A DNA stretch of 64,000 nucleotides, from NCBI RefSeq assembly GCF_014171575.1, contig NZ_CP050453.1, positions 1,798,001 through 1,862,000 on the forward strand, given 5' to 3'. Source of the DNA: Microbacterium sp. Se63.02b (GTDB taxonomy: Bacteria; Actinomycetota; Actinomycetes; Actinomycetales; Microbacteriaceae). A program made the translations under genes and the position numbers. The notes beneath the pieces are model-generated. The model was not told where the DNA came from and ran no database searches. It worked only from the letters and a program-made list of their open reading frames with translations. Every line of letters starts with the position of its first letter. Positions within the stretch are counted from its first letter, which is position 1. Of the stretch, positions 56,061-64,000 are shown piece by piece.

Positions 56061-57161
56061 ATGACGACGATCGACGCCGAGACGAGCGTGGCTCCCCTGG
56101 AGTTCGCCGTGACGAAGAACCTCAATGCGGCTTCCCCGGCCCGCATCGCCGAGGTGCTGGAGAACCCGGGCTTCGGTGTGGTGTTCACCGACCACATGGT
56201 CGACATCTGCTGGTCCGCCAACGGCGGGTGGCACCGTCCGCGCGTGCAGCCCTATGGGCCGATCCCGCTCGACCCCGCGGCATCCGTCCTGCATTACGCT
56301 CAGGAGATCTTCGAGGGCATCAAGGCCTACCGTCATGCCGACGGCTCGATCCACACGTTCCGGCCCGACCGCAACGCCGCACGCCTGCAGGCGAGCGCGC
56401 GACGCCTCGCTCTGCCGGAGCTTCCCACCGAGTACTTCATCCAGTCGCTGCGTGAACTCATCGCGGTCGACGGCCGCTGGGTCCCGTCCGGTGCTGACCA
56501 GAGCCTGTACCTGCGGCCGTTCATGTTCGCCAAGGAGGCCTTCCTCGGCGTGCGGGCGGCGCAGAAGGTCGCGTACTACGTGATCGCGAGCCCCGCCGGC
56601 GCGTACTTCACCGGCGGTGTGAAGCCGGTCCGGATCTGGCTCTCCGAGGACTACGCCCGTGCGGGCCGCGGCGGCACCGGCAAGGCGAAGACGGGCGGCA
56701 ACTACGCCTCCAGCCTCCTGCCGCAGGCCGAGGCCAGTGCCAAGGGCTGCGACCAGGTCGTCTTCCTCAACGAGAACCGCGACGTCGAGGAGCTCGGCGG
56801 CATGAACGTCGTGTTCGTCTTCAAGGACGGCCGTGTCGTGACGCCGGAGTCCGACAGCATCCTCGAAGGGATCACACGCGACTCGCTGCTGCAGCTCGCC
56901 GAGGACCGCGGCTACACGGTCGAGAAGCGCCCGATCTCGATCGACGAGTGGCGTGAGGGCGTCGCCTCGGGCGACATCGTCGAGGTGTTCGCGTGCGGCA
57001 CGGCCGCGGTCGTGACCCCGATCGGCGCACTCGTCGGCGAGGGCTTCGACGAGCCGCAGCCGCTGGGCGAGCTCGCCCTGTCGCTGCGCGAGGAACTCAC
57101 CGACATCCAGTACGGCCGCCGCGAGGACAAGCACGGCTGGCTCCTGCGCCTCGACGCCTGA
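56061..57161 (+). CDS. ilvE: Branched-chain amino acid aminotransferase
   Basis: IlvE performs the last transamination to Val, Ile and Leu. This fold-type IV PLP enzyme (366 residues) has [40 protein letters not shown] with the Schiff-base Lys near residue 210, and [12 protein letters not shown] followed by the PLP-phosphate loop ([15 protein letters not shown]). ATG 56061 gives the usual [14 protein letters not shown] start; an in-frame ATG at 56049 would add four residues. It directly follows leuB, grouping leucine and branched-chain steps. Confidence 0.94.
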   Translation: MTTIDAETSVAPLEFAVTKNLNAASPARIAEVLENPGFGVVFTDHMVDICWSANGGWHRPRVQPYGPIPLDPAASVLHYAQEIFEGIKAYRHADGSIHTFRPDRNAARLQASARRLALPELPTEYFIQSLRELIAVDGRWVPSGADQSLYLRPFMFAKEAFLGVRAAQKVAYYVIASPAGAYFTGGVKPVRIWLSEDYARAGRGGTGKAKTGGNYASSLLPQAEASAKGCDQVVFLNENRDVEELGGMNVVFVFKDGRVVTPESDSILEGITRDSLLQLAEDRGYTVEKRPISIDEWREGVASGDIVEVFACGTAAVVTPIGALVGEGFDEPQPLGELALSLREELTDIQYGRREDKHGWLLRLDA

Positions 57162-57204
57162 GCATTCCGCTTCTCGGCGTCACGTCGAGACCGTCTTCCG
57201 CAGG

Positions 57205-57236
57205 AGACCCCGAGCAGGACCCTCTGCTCGGGGTCT
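57205..57236 (+). terminator. Terminator after ilvE
   Basis: AGACCCCGAGCAG and CTGCTCGGGGTCT form a perfect 13-bp stem with a 6-base loop, followed by TCT, 44 bases after the ilvE stop. Confidence 0.82.
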
Positions 57237-57260
57237 TCTGCGCTCGCTAGGCTGGATTCC

Positions 57261-58037
57261 ATGAAGATCGCCCGGTTCAGCCACGACGAAGCCATCATGT
57301 ACGGGATCATCGACGAGCGGGAGCTCGTGGTGCTCGCCGGTGATCCGATGTTCGCGGGATACGAGACCACCGGTGCACGGGTGCCCCTCGCGGACGCCGC
57401 ACTTCTCGCGCCGGTGATCCCTCGCTCCAAAGTGGTGTGTGTCGGCAAGAATTATCACGATCACGCGGCCGAGATGGGGGGAGTGGCTCCGGAGGAACCC
57501 CTGCTGTTCCTCAAGCCGAACACCGCCGTGATCGGCCCCGGCGACACGATCGTGCGCCCGATCCTCTCCGAGCGCACCGAGTACGAGGGCGAGCTCGTGG
57601 TCGTGATCGGGAAGATCGCGAAGAACGTGAAGGCGGAGAACGCGCTCGACTACGTGCTGGGGTACACGATCGGGAACGACGTCACCGCACGCGACCTGCA
57701 GCGCAAGGACGGTCAGTGGTCGCGAGCGAAGGGTTTCGATACCTTCTGCCCGCTCGGGCCCGTGATCGAGACCGACTTCGATCCGTCGACGGCGACCATC
57801 GAGACGCGGGTCAACGGCGAGGTGCGCCAGCATGCACCGCTGACCGACATGATCCACTCGGTGGCGTCGATCATCGAGTATGCCTCCGCGGTGTTCACGC
57901 TGCTGCCCGGCGACGTCATCATGACGGGCACCCCGGCAGGTGTCGGCACGTTCGAGGCGGGCGACATCATCGAGGTCGAGATCTCCGGACTGGGGATCCT
58001 GCGCAACACCGCGCGCGACGCCGCACCCGTGTCATGA
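57261..58037 (+). CDS. Fumarylacetoacetate hydrolase-family protein
   Basis: The 258-residue protein has the FAH fold: VVCVGKNYHDHAAEMGG, LLFLKPNTAVIGPGDTIVRP, the metal-binding E-x-E in TEYEGELVVVIG, GYTIGNDVTARDLQ and GDVIMTGTPAGVG. Members hydrolyse or decarboxylate 3-oxo acids such as acylpyruvates or oxaloacetate, and the exact substrate is not visible. TAGGCT at 57248-57253 is seven bases from the ATG (leaderless). The stop overlaps the next gene by four bases. Confidence 0.9.
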   Translation: MKIARFSHDEAIMYGIIDERELVVLAGDPMFAGYETTGARVPLADAALLAPVIPRSKVVCVGKNYHDHAAEMGGVAPEEPLLFLKPNTAVIGPGDTIVRPILSERTEYEGELVVVIGKIAKNVKAENALDYVLGYTIGNDVTARDLQRKDGQWSRAKGFDTFCPLGPVIETDFDPSTATIETRVNGEVRQHAPLTDMIHSVASIIEYASAVFTLLPGDVIMTGTPAGVGTFEAGDIIEVEISGLGILRNTARDAAPVS

Positions 58038-59291
58038 CCGACGTCGCCCTGACCGCCGCGCAGCAGACAGCGGTCCAGCGGCGCACGGTCCTGGTGCTTT
58101 CGCTGGGGCAGGTGCTGGGCGGCATCGCGTTCGGAGCCACGGTCTCACTCGGTGCGCTTCTGGCGGCCGACATCTCGGGGAACGAGGCGCTCTCAGGCCT
58201 GGCGACGGCTTCCGTCACGCTCGGGGCCGCAGCCTGCGCCATCCGCTCGCTCGACTCGCTGCGCGCGTCGGACGTCGTCGTGCTCTCACGCTGGGCAACC
58301 TCTTCGCGCTGGTCGGCATCGCCGTCGTCATCCTCGCGGCTTCGCTGCGGGTCTTCCCCCTCCTCCTCGCCGGCATCCTGATGATCGGGCGGGCAACGCC
58401 GGCAACCTCCAGTCACGGTTCGCGGCCACGGATCTCGCCGCCCCGCAGCATCGCGGGCGCGATCTCTCGATCGTCGTGTGGTCGACCACCATCGGAGGCG
58501 TCGCGGGACCGCTGCTGCTCGGGCCGGGCGAGGTCGTCGGACAGGCCGTCGGGATGCCGCCGCAGACCGGCTCGTATCTGTTCTCGTTCGTCGCCCAGTG
58601 CGCAGCGCTCGTGCTCTACATCGTCGCGCTGCGTCCGGACCCGCTTCTGGCGGCGCAGCGGCTGGCGAAGGCCACCGCCGCTGCCGTGGGAACCCCGGTC
58701 GTCGACCGCCCGCGGGTCGCGCGTTACGCGATCTTCGCCATCGCCGGCTCTCACGTGGTGATGGCGTCGGTCATGGCGATGACGCCCGTTCACCTGTCGC
58801 ACATGGCGCACGGTTCTGACGGGATGGCGGCGACCCCGGCCGATGTCTCCGCTCTGGTGGGGATCACGATCGCGCTCCACGTCGGCGGCATGTATGCGCT
58901 GTCGCCCCTGTTCGGAGTGCTCGCGGACCGCTGGGGTCGGCTCAAGGTCGTCCTGCTCGGACAGGTGCTGCTCGCCGGCGCGCTCGCCTTCGCGGTCTTC
59001 ACCGGCACGGAGGCGTGGGGCGTCATGGTCGCCCTCATCCTGCTCGGCCTCGGGTGGAGCGCGGCGACGGTGGCCGGTGCCGCGCTGCTCACCGAGGCAT
59101 CGGCACCCGAGTTGCGCACGCGCAGGCAGGGGCGCAGCGACTCCCTGATGAGCCTGTCCGCTGCGGCGGGATCGGTCCTGGCCGGCGTGGTGCTGTCGAA
59201 CTTCCAGTACTCGGGGCTCGGTGTCGCGGCGTTCATCCTGGTGATCGCGATCGTGGTGCTGTCTCCGCTGGCGCGCTCCGGAACGCGATGA
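58034..59291 (+). pseudogene. MFS transporter, frame broken twice
   Basis: ATG 58034 overlaps the upstream stop (ATGA). The first frame runs VLVLSLGQVLGGIAFGATVS up to GAAACAI. The second gives PLARLAARVGRRRALTLGNL FALVG, and the third AGNAGNLQSRFAATDLAAPQ through the remaining helices to the stop at 59291. One base is missing in ATCCG (58242-58246) and one in GGG (58387-58389). Restored, it is an ordinary ~420-residue 12-helix transporter of unknown substrate, coupled to the FAH-family and methyltransferase genes. Confidence 0.82.
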
Positions 59292-60051
59292 AGGACTGGG
59301 TCGGTGTCGGCGAGGCCTACTCCGCGTCGTACGCCGCGCTGTGCGCCGGGACCCTTCCCGCGCTACGCGACGCTCTGGGCGACGCACGAGGGCGAAGCCT
59401 GGTCGATGTCGGTGCGGGGACGGGACTCTCGCCGCTGCCTGGGCGAGCGAAGGGTGGAGCGTGACAGCGTGCGAACCGGAGCCGAGCATGCGCGCGGCCT
59501 CGCATCGGCGGCATCCCGAGATCGGGGTGGTCGCCGGAGGGCTGCCGGAGCTCCCGTTCGCGGACGCATCGTTCGATGTCGCCGCCGCCAACTTCGTGCT
59601 GAACCACGTCGCGTCTCCTCGCTCGTCTGCCGCGGAACTACGGCGCGTCAGTCGCGGAGCGGTCGTCGCGACGACCTGGACGCTGTCGCCCTCGTGGCTC
59701 TGGGCCGAGATCACGCAACGGTCAGGCATCCCGCCTTTCGCGGGTGAGCGGCTCCCTGCCGACGAGGACTTCGAGCGGACGGCGGACGGGTTCGAGAGGA
59801 TGCTGCGACAAGCCGGTCTGCAGCGTCTCGCCGTGAGCGAGGTCGAGTGGGTCTGGCCCGCTCGGCCGGAGGCCCTCTGGCGCTCCGTCGAAGGAGGTGT
59901 GGCCGGCGCCGGTGCTCTGTATGCCGGACTCGATGAAAGGGGACGTCAGCGCTTCCGTGCCGCGTTCGAGGCCGTGGTCGATGAACGCAGCGTGGGCGGG
60001 GTGCTGCTGCTCGAACATCGCGCTGCCGTCGCCGTGAGTGCTGCTCTCTGA
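59288..60051 (+). pseudogene. Class I SAM methyltransferase, frame broken near 59423
   Basis: ATG 59288 overlaps the transporter stop (ATGA). The first frame reads SYAALCAGTLPALRDALGDA and RSLVDVGAGTG, the SAM glycine loop. The next frame resumes TLAAAWASEGWSVTACEPEP with the acidic ligand, then LPFADASFDVAAANFVLNHV, typical of UbiE/type-11 methyltransferases. One G is missing in GGG (59422-59424). The stop is at 60051. The acceptor is unknown. Confidence 0.82.
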
Positions 60052-60106
60052 AGACCGCCGCTCTTCGCAGGGCGCGGCGCGGCCGTCCCCGTAGAATCGA
60101 AGGGCT

Positions 60107-61611
60107 ATGGCTACCCCTCACCCCCTCACCACGACTGCCGTTGGTGCCGATGTCCGCGTCCGCTTCTGTCCTTCGCCGACCGGGCTGCCGCATGTCGGCA
60201 TGGTCCGCACGGCCCTCTACAACTGGGCCTATGCCCGCCACAACGGCGGGAAGATGGTGTTCCGCATCGAAGACACCGATGCCGCCCGCGACAGCGAAGA
60301 GAGCTTCCGCCAGCTGATCGACGCGCTCACCTGGCTCAAGATCGACTGGGACGAGGGCGTCGAGGTCGGCGGGCCCCACGCGCCGTACCGCCAGTCGGAG
60401 CGTCATGACATCTACCGCGGCGTGATCGACAAGCTCATCGCCACCGGCGCGCTGTATGAGAGCTACTCGACCGCCGAGGAGATCGACGCCCGCAACGAGG
60501 CTGCGGGTCGCGCCAAGCAGCTCGGCTACGACAACTTCGACCGCGACCTCACCGACGAGCAGAAGGCGGCCTTCCGTGCCGAGGGCCGTCAGCCCGCGCT
60601 CCGCCTGCGCGTGCCGGACGAAGACCTCACATACGTCGACCTCATCCGGGGCGAGGTCACCTTCCCGGCCGGCTCGTTCCCCGACTTCGTGGTGGTGCGC
60701 CCGAACGGTGTGCCGTTGTACACCTTCGTGAACCCGGTCGACGATGCGCTCATGGGCATCACACATGTGCTCCGCGGCGAAGATCTGATGCCGTCGACCG
60801 CTCGTCAGCTCTCGCTGTACGCGGCGCTCATCGAGGCGGGTGTCACGACGTTCGTCCCGCGTTTCGCGCACATGCCGCTGGTGCTCGGTGAGATCGGCAA
60901 CAAGAAGCTCTCCAAGCGCGACCCGCAGGCCGACCTGTTCCTGCACCGCGATCGCGGCTTCATCCCCGAGGGTCTCCTGAACTATCTCGCCCTGCTCGGC
61001 TGGTCGATCGGCCCCGACCGTGACGTGTTCTCGCTCGAGGAGTTCACCGCCGCGTTCGACATCGTGAATGTGAACCCGAACCCGGCGCGCTTCGACCAGA
61101 AGAAGGCCGAGTCGATCAACGGCGACCACATCCGGATGCTGGGGGAGAAGGACTTCGCCGAGCGCACCATCCCGTACCTCGCGGCGGCGGGGCTCTTCGA
61201 TGAGCCCACGCACGAGCAGCTCGTGATGGCCTTCCGTGTCGCGCCCCTCGTGCAGGAGCGCGTGCAGCTCCTCGGCGAGGTGCCGGGGATGGTCGGCTTC
61301 CTGTTCGCCGACGAGGTCTCATACGCCGAGGATGCGCTGAAGGGTCTGCCGGCGAATGGCGCCGAGGTGCTGGACGCCTGCGTCCGCGCGCTCGAGCCGC
61401 TGGCGGAGTTCACCCCGACAAGATCCAGGAGGCGCTGGCTGCCGAGCTGGTCGAGAAGCTCGAGCTGAAGCCGCGGGTCGCCTACGGTCCGCCGCGTGTC
61501 GCGATCACCGGGCGTCGGGTCTCGCCGCCGCTGTTCGAGTCGATGGAGCTGCTCGGTAAGGACGAATCGCTGCGTCGCCTACGTGCTCTTTCCGCGTTCC
61601 TCGCGGACTGA
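60107..61611 (+). pseudogene. gltX: Glutamyl-tRNA synthetase, frame broken near 61415
   Basis: GltX charges tRNA-Glu, and in Actinobacteria also tRNA-Gln for amidation. The frame from ATG 60107 has [20 protein letters not shown] (the HIGH-like signature), [20 protein letters not shown] and the KMSKS-like [14 protein letters not shown], and ends early after LAEFTP. The next frame continues [20 protein letters not shown], then [20 protein letters not shown], to the stop at 61611. One C is missing in CCCC (61413-61416). An essential gene this conserved is almost certainly intact in the cell. tRNA-Gln lies 99 bases downstream. Confidence 0.9.
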
Positions 61612-61710
61612 GGCGCGACGCGCCCGGGCGGCGGCGCACGCCGGCGGTTTTGGTGATCCGCCGCCGCTCGGGTAGGCTTGATTCTCGGTGCGAGGCCCTG
61701 GTTTCGCCCT

Positions 61711-61782
61711 TGGGGTATGGTGTAATTGGCAACACGACGGTTTCTGGTTCCGTTATTCTTGGTTCGAGTCCAGGTACCCCAG
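61711..61782 (+). tRNA. tRNA-Gln (anticodon CTG)
   Basis: A 72-nt cloverleaf has the acceptor TGGGGTA / TACCCCA, D-arm GGTGTAATTGGCAACAC, anticodon loop TTCTGGT giving CTG, and T-arm GGTTCGAGTCC. The discriminator is G; CCA is not encoded. The anticodon stem closes with a T-T pair. Confidence 0.95.
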
Positions 61783-61790
61783 CATAAAGA

Positions 61791-61819
61791 AAACCCCCGC
61801 TCAGGCGGGGGTTTCTTTG
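61791..61819 (+). terminator. Terminator after tRNA-Gln
   Basis: AAACCCCCGC and GCGGGGGTTT form a perfect 10-bp stem with a TCAG loop, followed by a T-rich tract (CTTTGTTTTT). It starts eight bases after the tRNA. Confidence 0.92.
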
Positions 61820-61865
61820 TTTTTCCCGCGCTCTGTGGATGGTCGGCGGGTTCGGCGGCCGTCGC

Positions 61866-63824
61866 CTAGGGCGCGAACTCGACGCTCACGTCGTTGCGAG
61901 GGTTGGCGAGGACGAAACTGAAGCTGCTGTCCGAGAATTTCTGCGCGATCTTGAGATAAGGAGCGCTCACCGCGAGTCCCTCGAAGCGATGGATGAGTCG
62001 ACCGGACTCCAGTCGTGACACGAGCGTCCACCCGGTGACCGGAGTGTAGGTCACGTTATCTGTGCTGGTCAGGAGGGTGTAGCTCGACGCGTCCAGCCTG
62101 CTCGACGCATCCTCGTCTCTGAGTTCGATCGCCGTGGTCACCTCGCCCACCGGCGGAAGCAGCTTCAGGCCCAGGCTGCGGTTCCGGTAGTCGAAGGCCA
62201 TGCGGGCAGGCGCGCACGCGTCGTCCCAGTTCGCGATGTGGCGGTCGGTCGGAGCGATGTCGAGTTCGGTGTATCCGAACTCGAAGCCGTTCGTTCCGCC
62301 GGCCGTCCCCGACAGGGTGAGCGTGTCCCCGTGCTGGACTCCGGCCTGGGCAAGTGTCGACGCCGGCGGGAGCACGTTTCCGCTCGCGTCCTTCAGGACG
62401 AGCGAGTCCGTCGGGAGGCACACGAGCTGCTGGGCGTGTGCCGCGATCACCTGGGCCACCGTCCTGGTCGCCGGGTGCGCTGCACGCACGTTCGACATGG
62501 GCAGGAACCAGTCGTCGCGGTCTTCCCGTTGAACGACGATCGTGGGATTCGACGTCGCGGCAGCCGCGGCTGCGGTCGCCTGAGCTCGGCACTCGTTCGG
62601 GTCGTCCGTGTCCTCGAGGATGTTCGCGACGAGGCGGAACGGCGCAGTCCCGGTCTGAAGCTGGAACACCGTGAGGATGCGTCCGTCCGCGAGGTGAAGA
62701 TAGTCGGGTTCGGCGGACTGCGACGTCGTGCCGCCGGTGTTGGGATCCTTGAGCCGGACAGGCGACGCGAATGTCGTCCCCTCATCGAAAGAGACGCTCA
62801 CGGTGGCGATGCTCCCGGGGCCGCGGTAGCCGAGGACGAGTTTCGACGCGCTGCCGTCGAGGTGCGCTGTGCACGGAGAGCTTGTCGCAGAGAGCGTCGA
62901 CCCCACCATGGTGCTCGTCACCGCGCGACTCCAGGACTGCCCCCCGTCGACAGACCGAGACATGTAGAAGCGGCCCACGGCTCCGCCCACCGCTGTCTCG
63001 AACCTCACGAAGGCTTGCAGTGTGCCGTCGGGGAGCAGCTCGATCGTGCTCTCGTTCGCTCCGCCAGGAAACAGCGACCCCCATGCGTCGTAAGGCGGTG
63101 AATGCGGATCCTTGAGCACCTGACGGTAGTCGGGCCAGGTCTCGCCGCCGTCGTGGGAGATCAACACACCCGCCTCGTATCGGTCGGGATCCGTCGCCCA
63201 GTCGGGTGTGAGTTCGCGGATGCCCCAGACGCTCTGCACGAGTGTGCCGTCCTGCAACTCGAGGATCCGCCCTCCGCCTCCCCACAGTTCGCGGAAGGGG
63301 ACGGGCAGGGTGATCGGATCGTCGGTGCCGTCCCAGGTCACGCCGTTGTCGGATGACCGGGCGACGAAGAGCGCTGCCTCACGGTCGGTGTAGGTCACGT
63401 TGTTGACGGAGTCGTTGTAGGGGAGCAGGATCGTGCCGTCGTCCAGGGTGGTCATGCCGCGCTGCAGATGGATGCTCCCGCCCGGAAAGAGCGTCGGTTC
63501 GGCAAGGACCTCGGATGCGCTCCAGGTCGCGCCTTCATCTGTCGACCGGATCAAACGGAGCTGTCCGCCTGGCTGGGCATCTGTCGTGGTGTTGAATCCG
63601 ACGAGAACGTCGCCGTTCGGAGCTTGGGTGATCGCGGGTCGATAGGCGGGGAGGACTCCGCCGCCGAGTTCTGGAAACGTCGACGGTGAGGTCACGTTCC
63701 AGGCGTCGCTCACCACCAGACCCGGGTCGGAGGCGGCGGTCGCCGGACCCGCGGACACGAGGAGTCCCGCACCGAGGGCGAGGACGGTGGCCAGGGTGAG
63801 CGTCGTGCGGCGGGACTGCTTCAT
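61866..63824 (-). CDS. Secreted BNR-repeat (sialidase-like) protein with an embedded ubiquitin-like segment
   Basis: ATG 63824 with GAGGAG six bases upstream gives a signal peptide (KQSRRTTLTLATVLALGAGL, cleavage after PATA near residue 30). The catalytic-type domain shows five Asp-box-like motifs: STDEGATW, SSDNGVTW, SHDGGETW, SVDGGQSW and SFDEGTTF, as in exo-alpha-sialidases. The usual FRIP motif appears only as AYRPAI, so glycan substrate and even sialidase activity are uncertain. Residues ~425-505 look like a beta-grasp fold (see findings), followed by a ~140-residue beta-rich domain. Two palindromes lie upstream. Total 652 residues. Confidence 0.82.
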   Translation of the reverse strand: MKQSRRTTLTLATVLALGAGLLVSAGPATAASDPGLVVSDAWNVTSPSTFPELGGGVLPAYRPAITQAPNGDVLVGFNTTTDAQPGGQLRLIRSTDEGATWSASEVLAEPTLFPGGSIHLQRGMTTLDDGTILLPYNDSVNNVTYTDREAALFVARSSDNGVTWDGTDDPITLPVPFRELWGGGGRILELQDGTLVQSVWGIRELTPDWATDPDRYEAGVLISHDGGETWPDYRQVLKDPHSPPYDAWGSLFPGGANESTIELLPDGTLQAFVRFETAVGGAVGRFYMSRSVDGGQSWSRAVTSTMVGSTLSATSSPCTAHLDGSASKLVLGYRGPGSIATVSVSFDEGTTFASPVRLKDPNTGGTTSQSAEPDYLHLADGRILTVFQLQTGTAPFRLVANILEDTDDPNECRAQATAAAAAATSNPTIVVQREDRDDWFLPMSNVRAAHPATRTVAQVIAAHAQQLVCLPTDSLVLKDASGNVLPPASTLAQAGVQHGDTLTLSGTAGGTNGFEFGYTELDIAPTDRHIANWDDACAPARMAFDYRNRSLGLKLLPPVGEVTTAIELRDEDASSRLDASSYTLLTSTDNVTYTPVTGWTLVSRLESGRLIHRFEGLAVSAPYLKIAQKFSDSSFSFVLANPRNDVSVEFAP

Positions 63825-63870
63825 TGCGGGCTCCTCACGGGGTGGTCGTCGAACACTCGTCCACCTAGAC

Positions 63871-63911
63871 GTTTCGACTAGTGAAACTAGCAGTTCTATT
63901 GAATGAATAGA
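63871..63911. promoter_or_regulatory. Two palindromes upstream of the BNR-repeat protein gene
   Basis: GTTTC-GACTAGT-GAAAC at 63871-63887 and TCTATT-GAATG-AATAGA at 63895-63911 are both inverted repeats in an AT-rich pocket 47-87 bases before the start, a likely promoter/operator zone for a sugar-responsive regulator. Confidence 0.5.
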
Positions 63912-64000
63912 GGACACCATGACTCCTTCGCGATGTCAAGGGGCGCAGACATCGAGACATTTCACCGGTCGCCCCGACCTGCGCCGTCCGATACCGGCCG

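Overview
The window reads as chromosomal DNA of a high-GC actinobacterium, most likely a Microbacteriaceae member close to Microbacterium. This rests on the very high GC at third codon positions, the gene order dapA-rnj-ftsK-pgsA-cinA-clgR-recA-recX-miaB-miaA-dapF-hflX, a mycothiol-type arsenate reductase, a mycobacterial-style LexA box before recA, and many genes starting 6-7 nt after a TANNNT -10 box (leaderless mRNAs). No phage, insertion sequence or CRISPR array was found.

Layout. 0-10 kb: end of an aldo/keto reductase, histidine phosphatase, dapB, OsmC, a thioredoxin/DUF4395 pair, thyA-folA, dapA and rnj. 10-24 kb: ftsK, pgsA, cinA, clgR, recA, recX, miaB, miaA, dapF and hflX (DNA segregation, lipid synthesis, SOS repair, tRNA modification, lysine synthesis). 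24.3-28 kb: tmRNA (ssrA) with its terminator, a decayed fragment, an acetyltransferase, two exported proteins, an inositol-phosphatase-family gene and tRNA-Lys. 28-35 kb, accessory: a small arsenic locus (divergent arsR, a 27-residue Cys-rich peptide, arsC), ybaK, a MarR/MFS pair, and an IclR-controlled CoA-transferase/thiolase operon. 35-50 kb: aminotransferase, MFS, otsA-otsB (trehalose), ilvD-ilvB-ilvN-ilvC, and a D-lactate dehydrogenase with a divergent GntR regulator. 50-62 kb: serA, TetR/MFS, leuB, ilvE, an FAA hydrolase, MFS, a methyltransferase, gltX and tRNA-Gln. 62-64 kb: a secreted BNR-repeat (sialidase-like) protein.

The dominant oddity is reading-frame breakage. Thirteen genes, several of them housekeeping (gltX, dapF, serA, leuB, miaA), are interrupted by 16 small frame breaks. 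Fifteen read as losses of 1-2 bases, mostly in runs of G or C, and in each the other frame continues the family sequence without a gap. The sixteenth, in the lactate dehydrogenase, could be a 2-base loss or a 1-base gain. This looks like consensus error in the assembly rather than biology. These genes are annotated as broken with the break position; the organism probably carries them intact.

The most interesting biological leads are two tiny genes with near-perfect Shine-Dalgarno sites: a Cys-rich peptide between arsR and arsC, and a 34-residue Cys/aromatic peptide with GGST repeats next to a 12-bp palindrome. Further leads are an apparent ubiquitin-like (beta-grasp) segment inside the secreted BNR protein and the widespread leaderless start signal.
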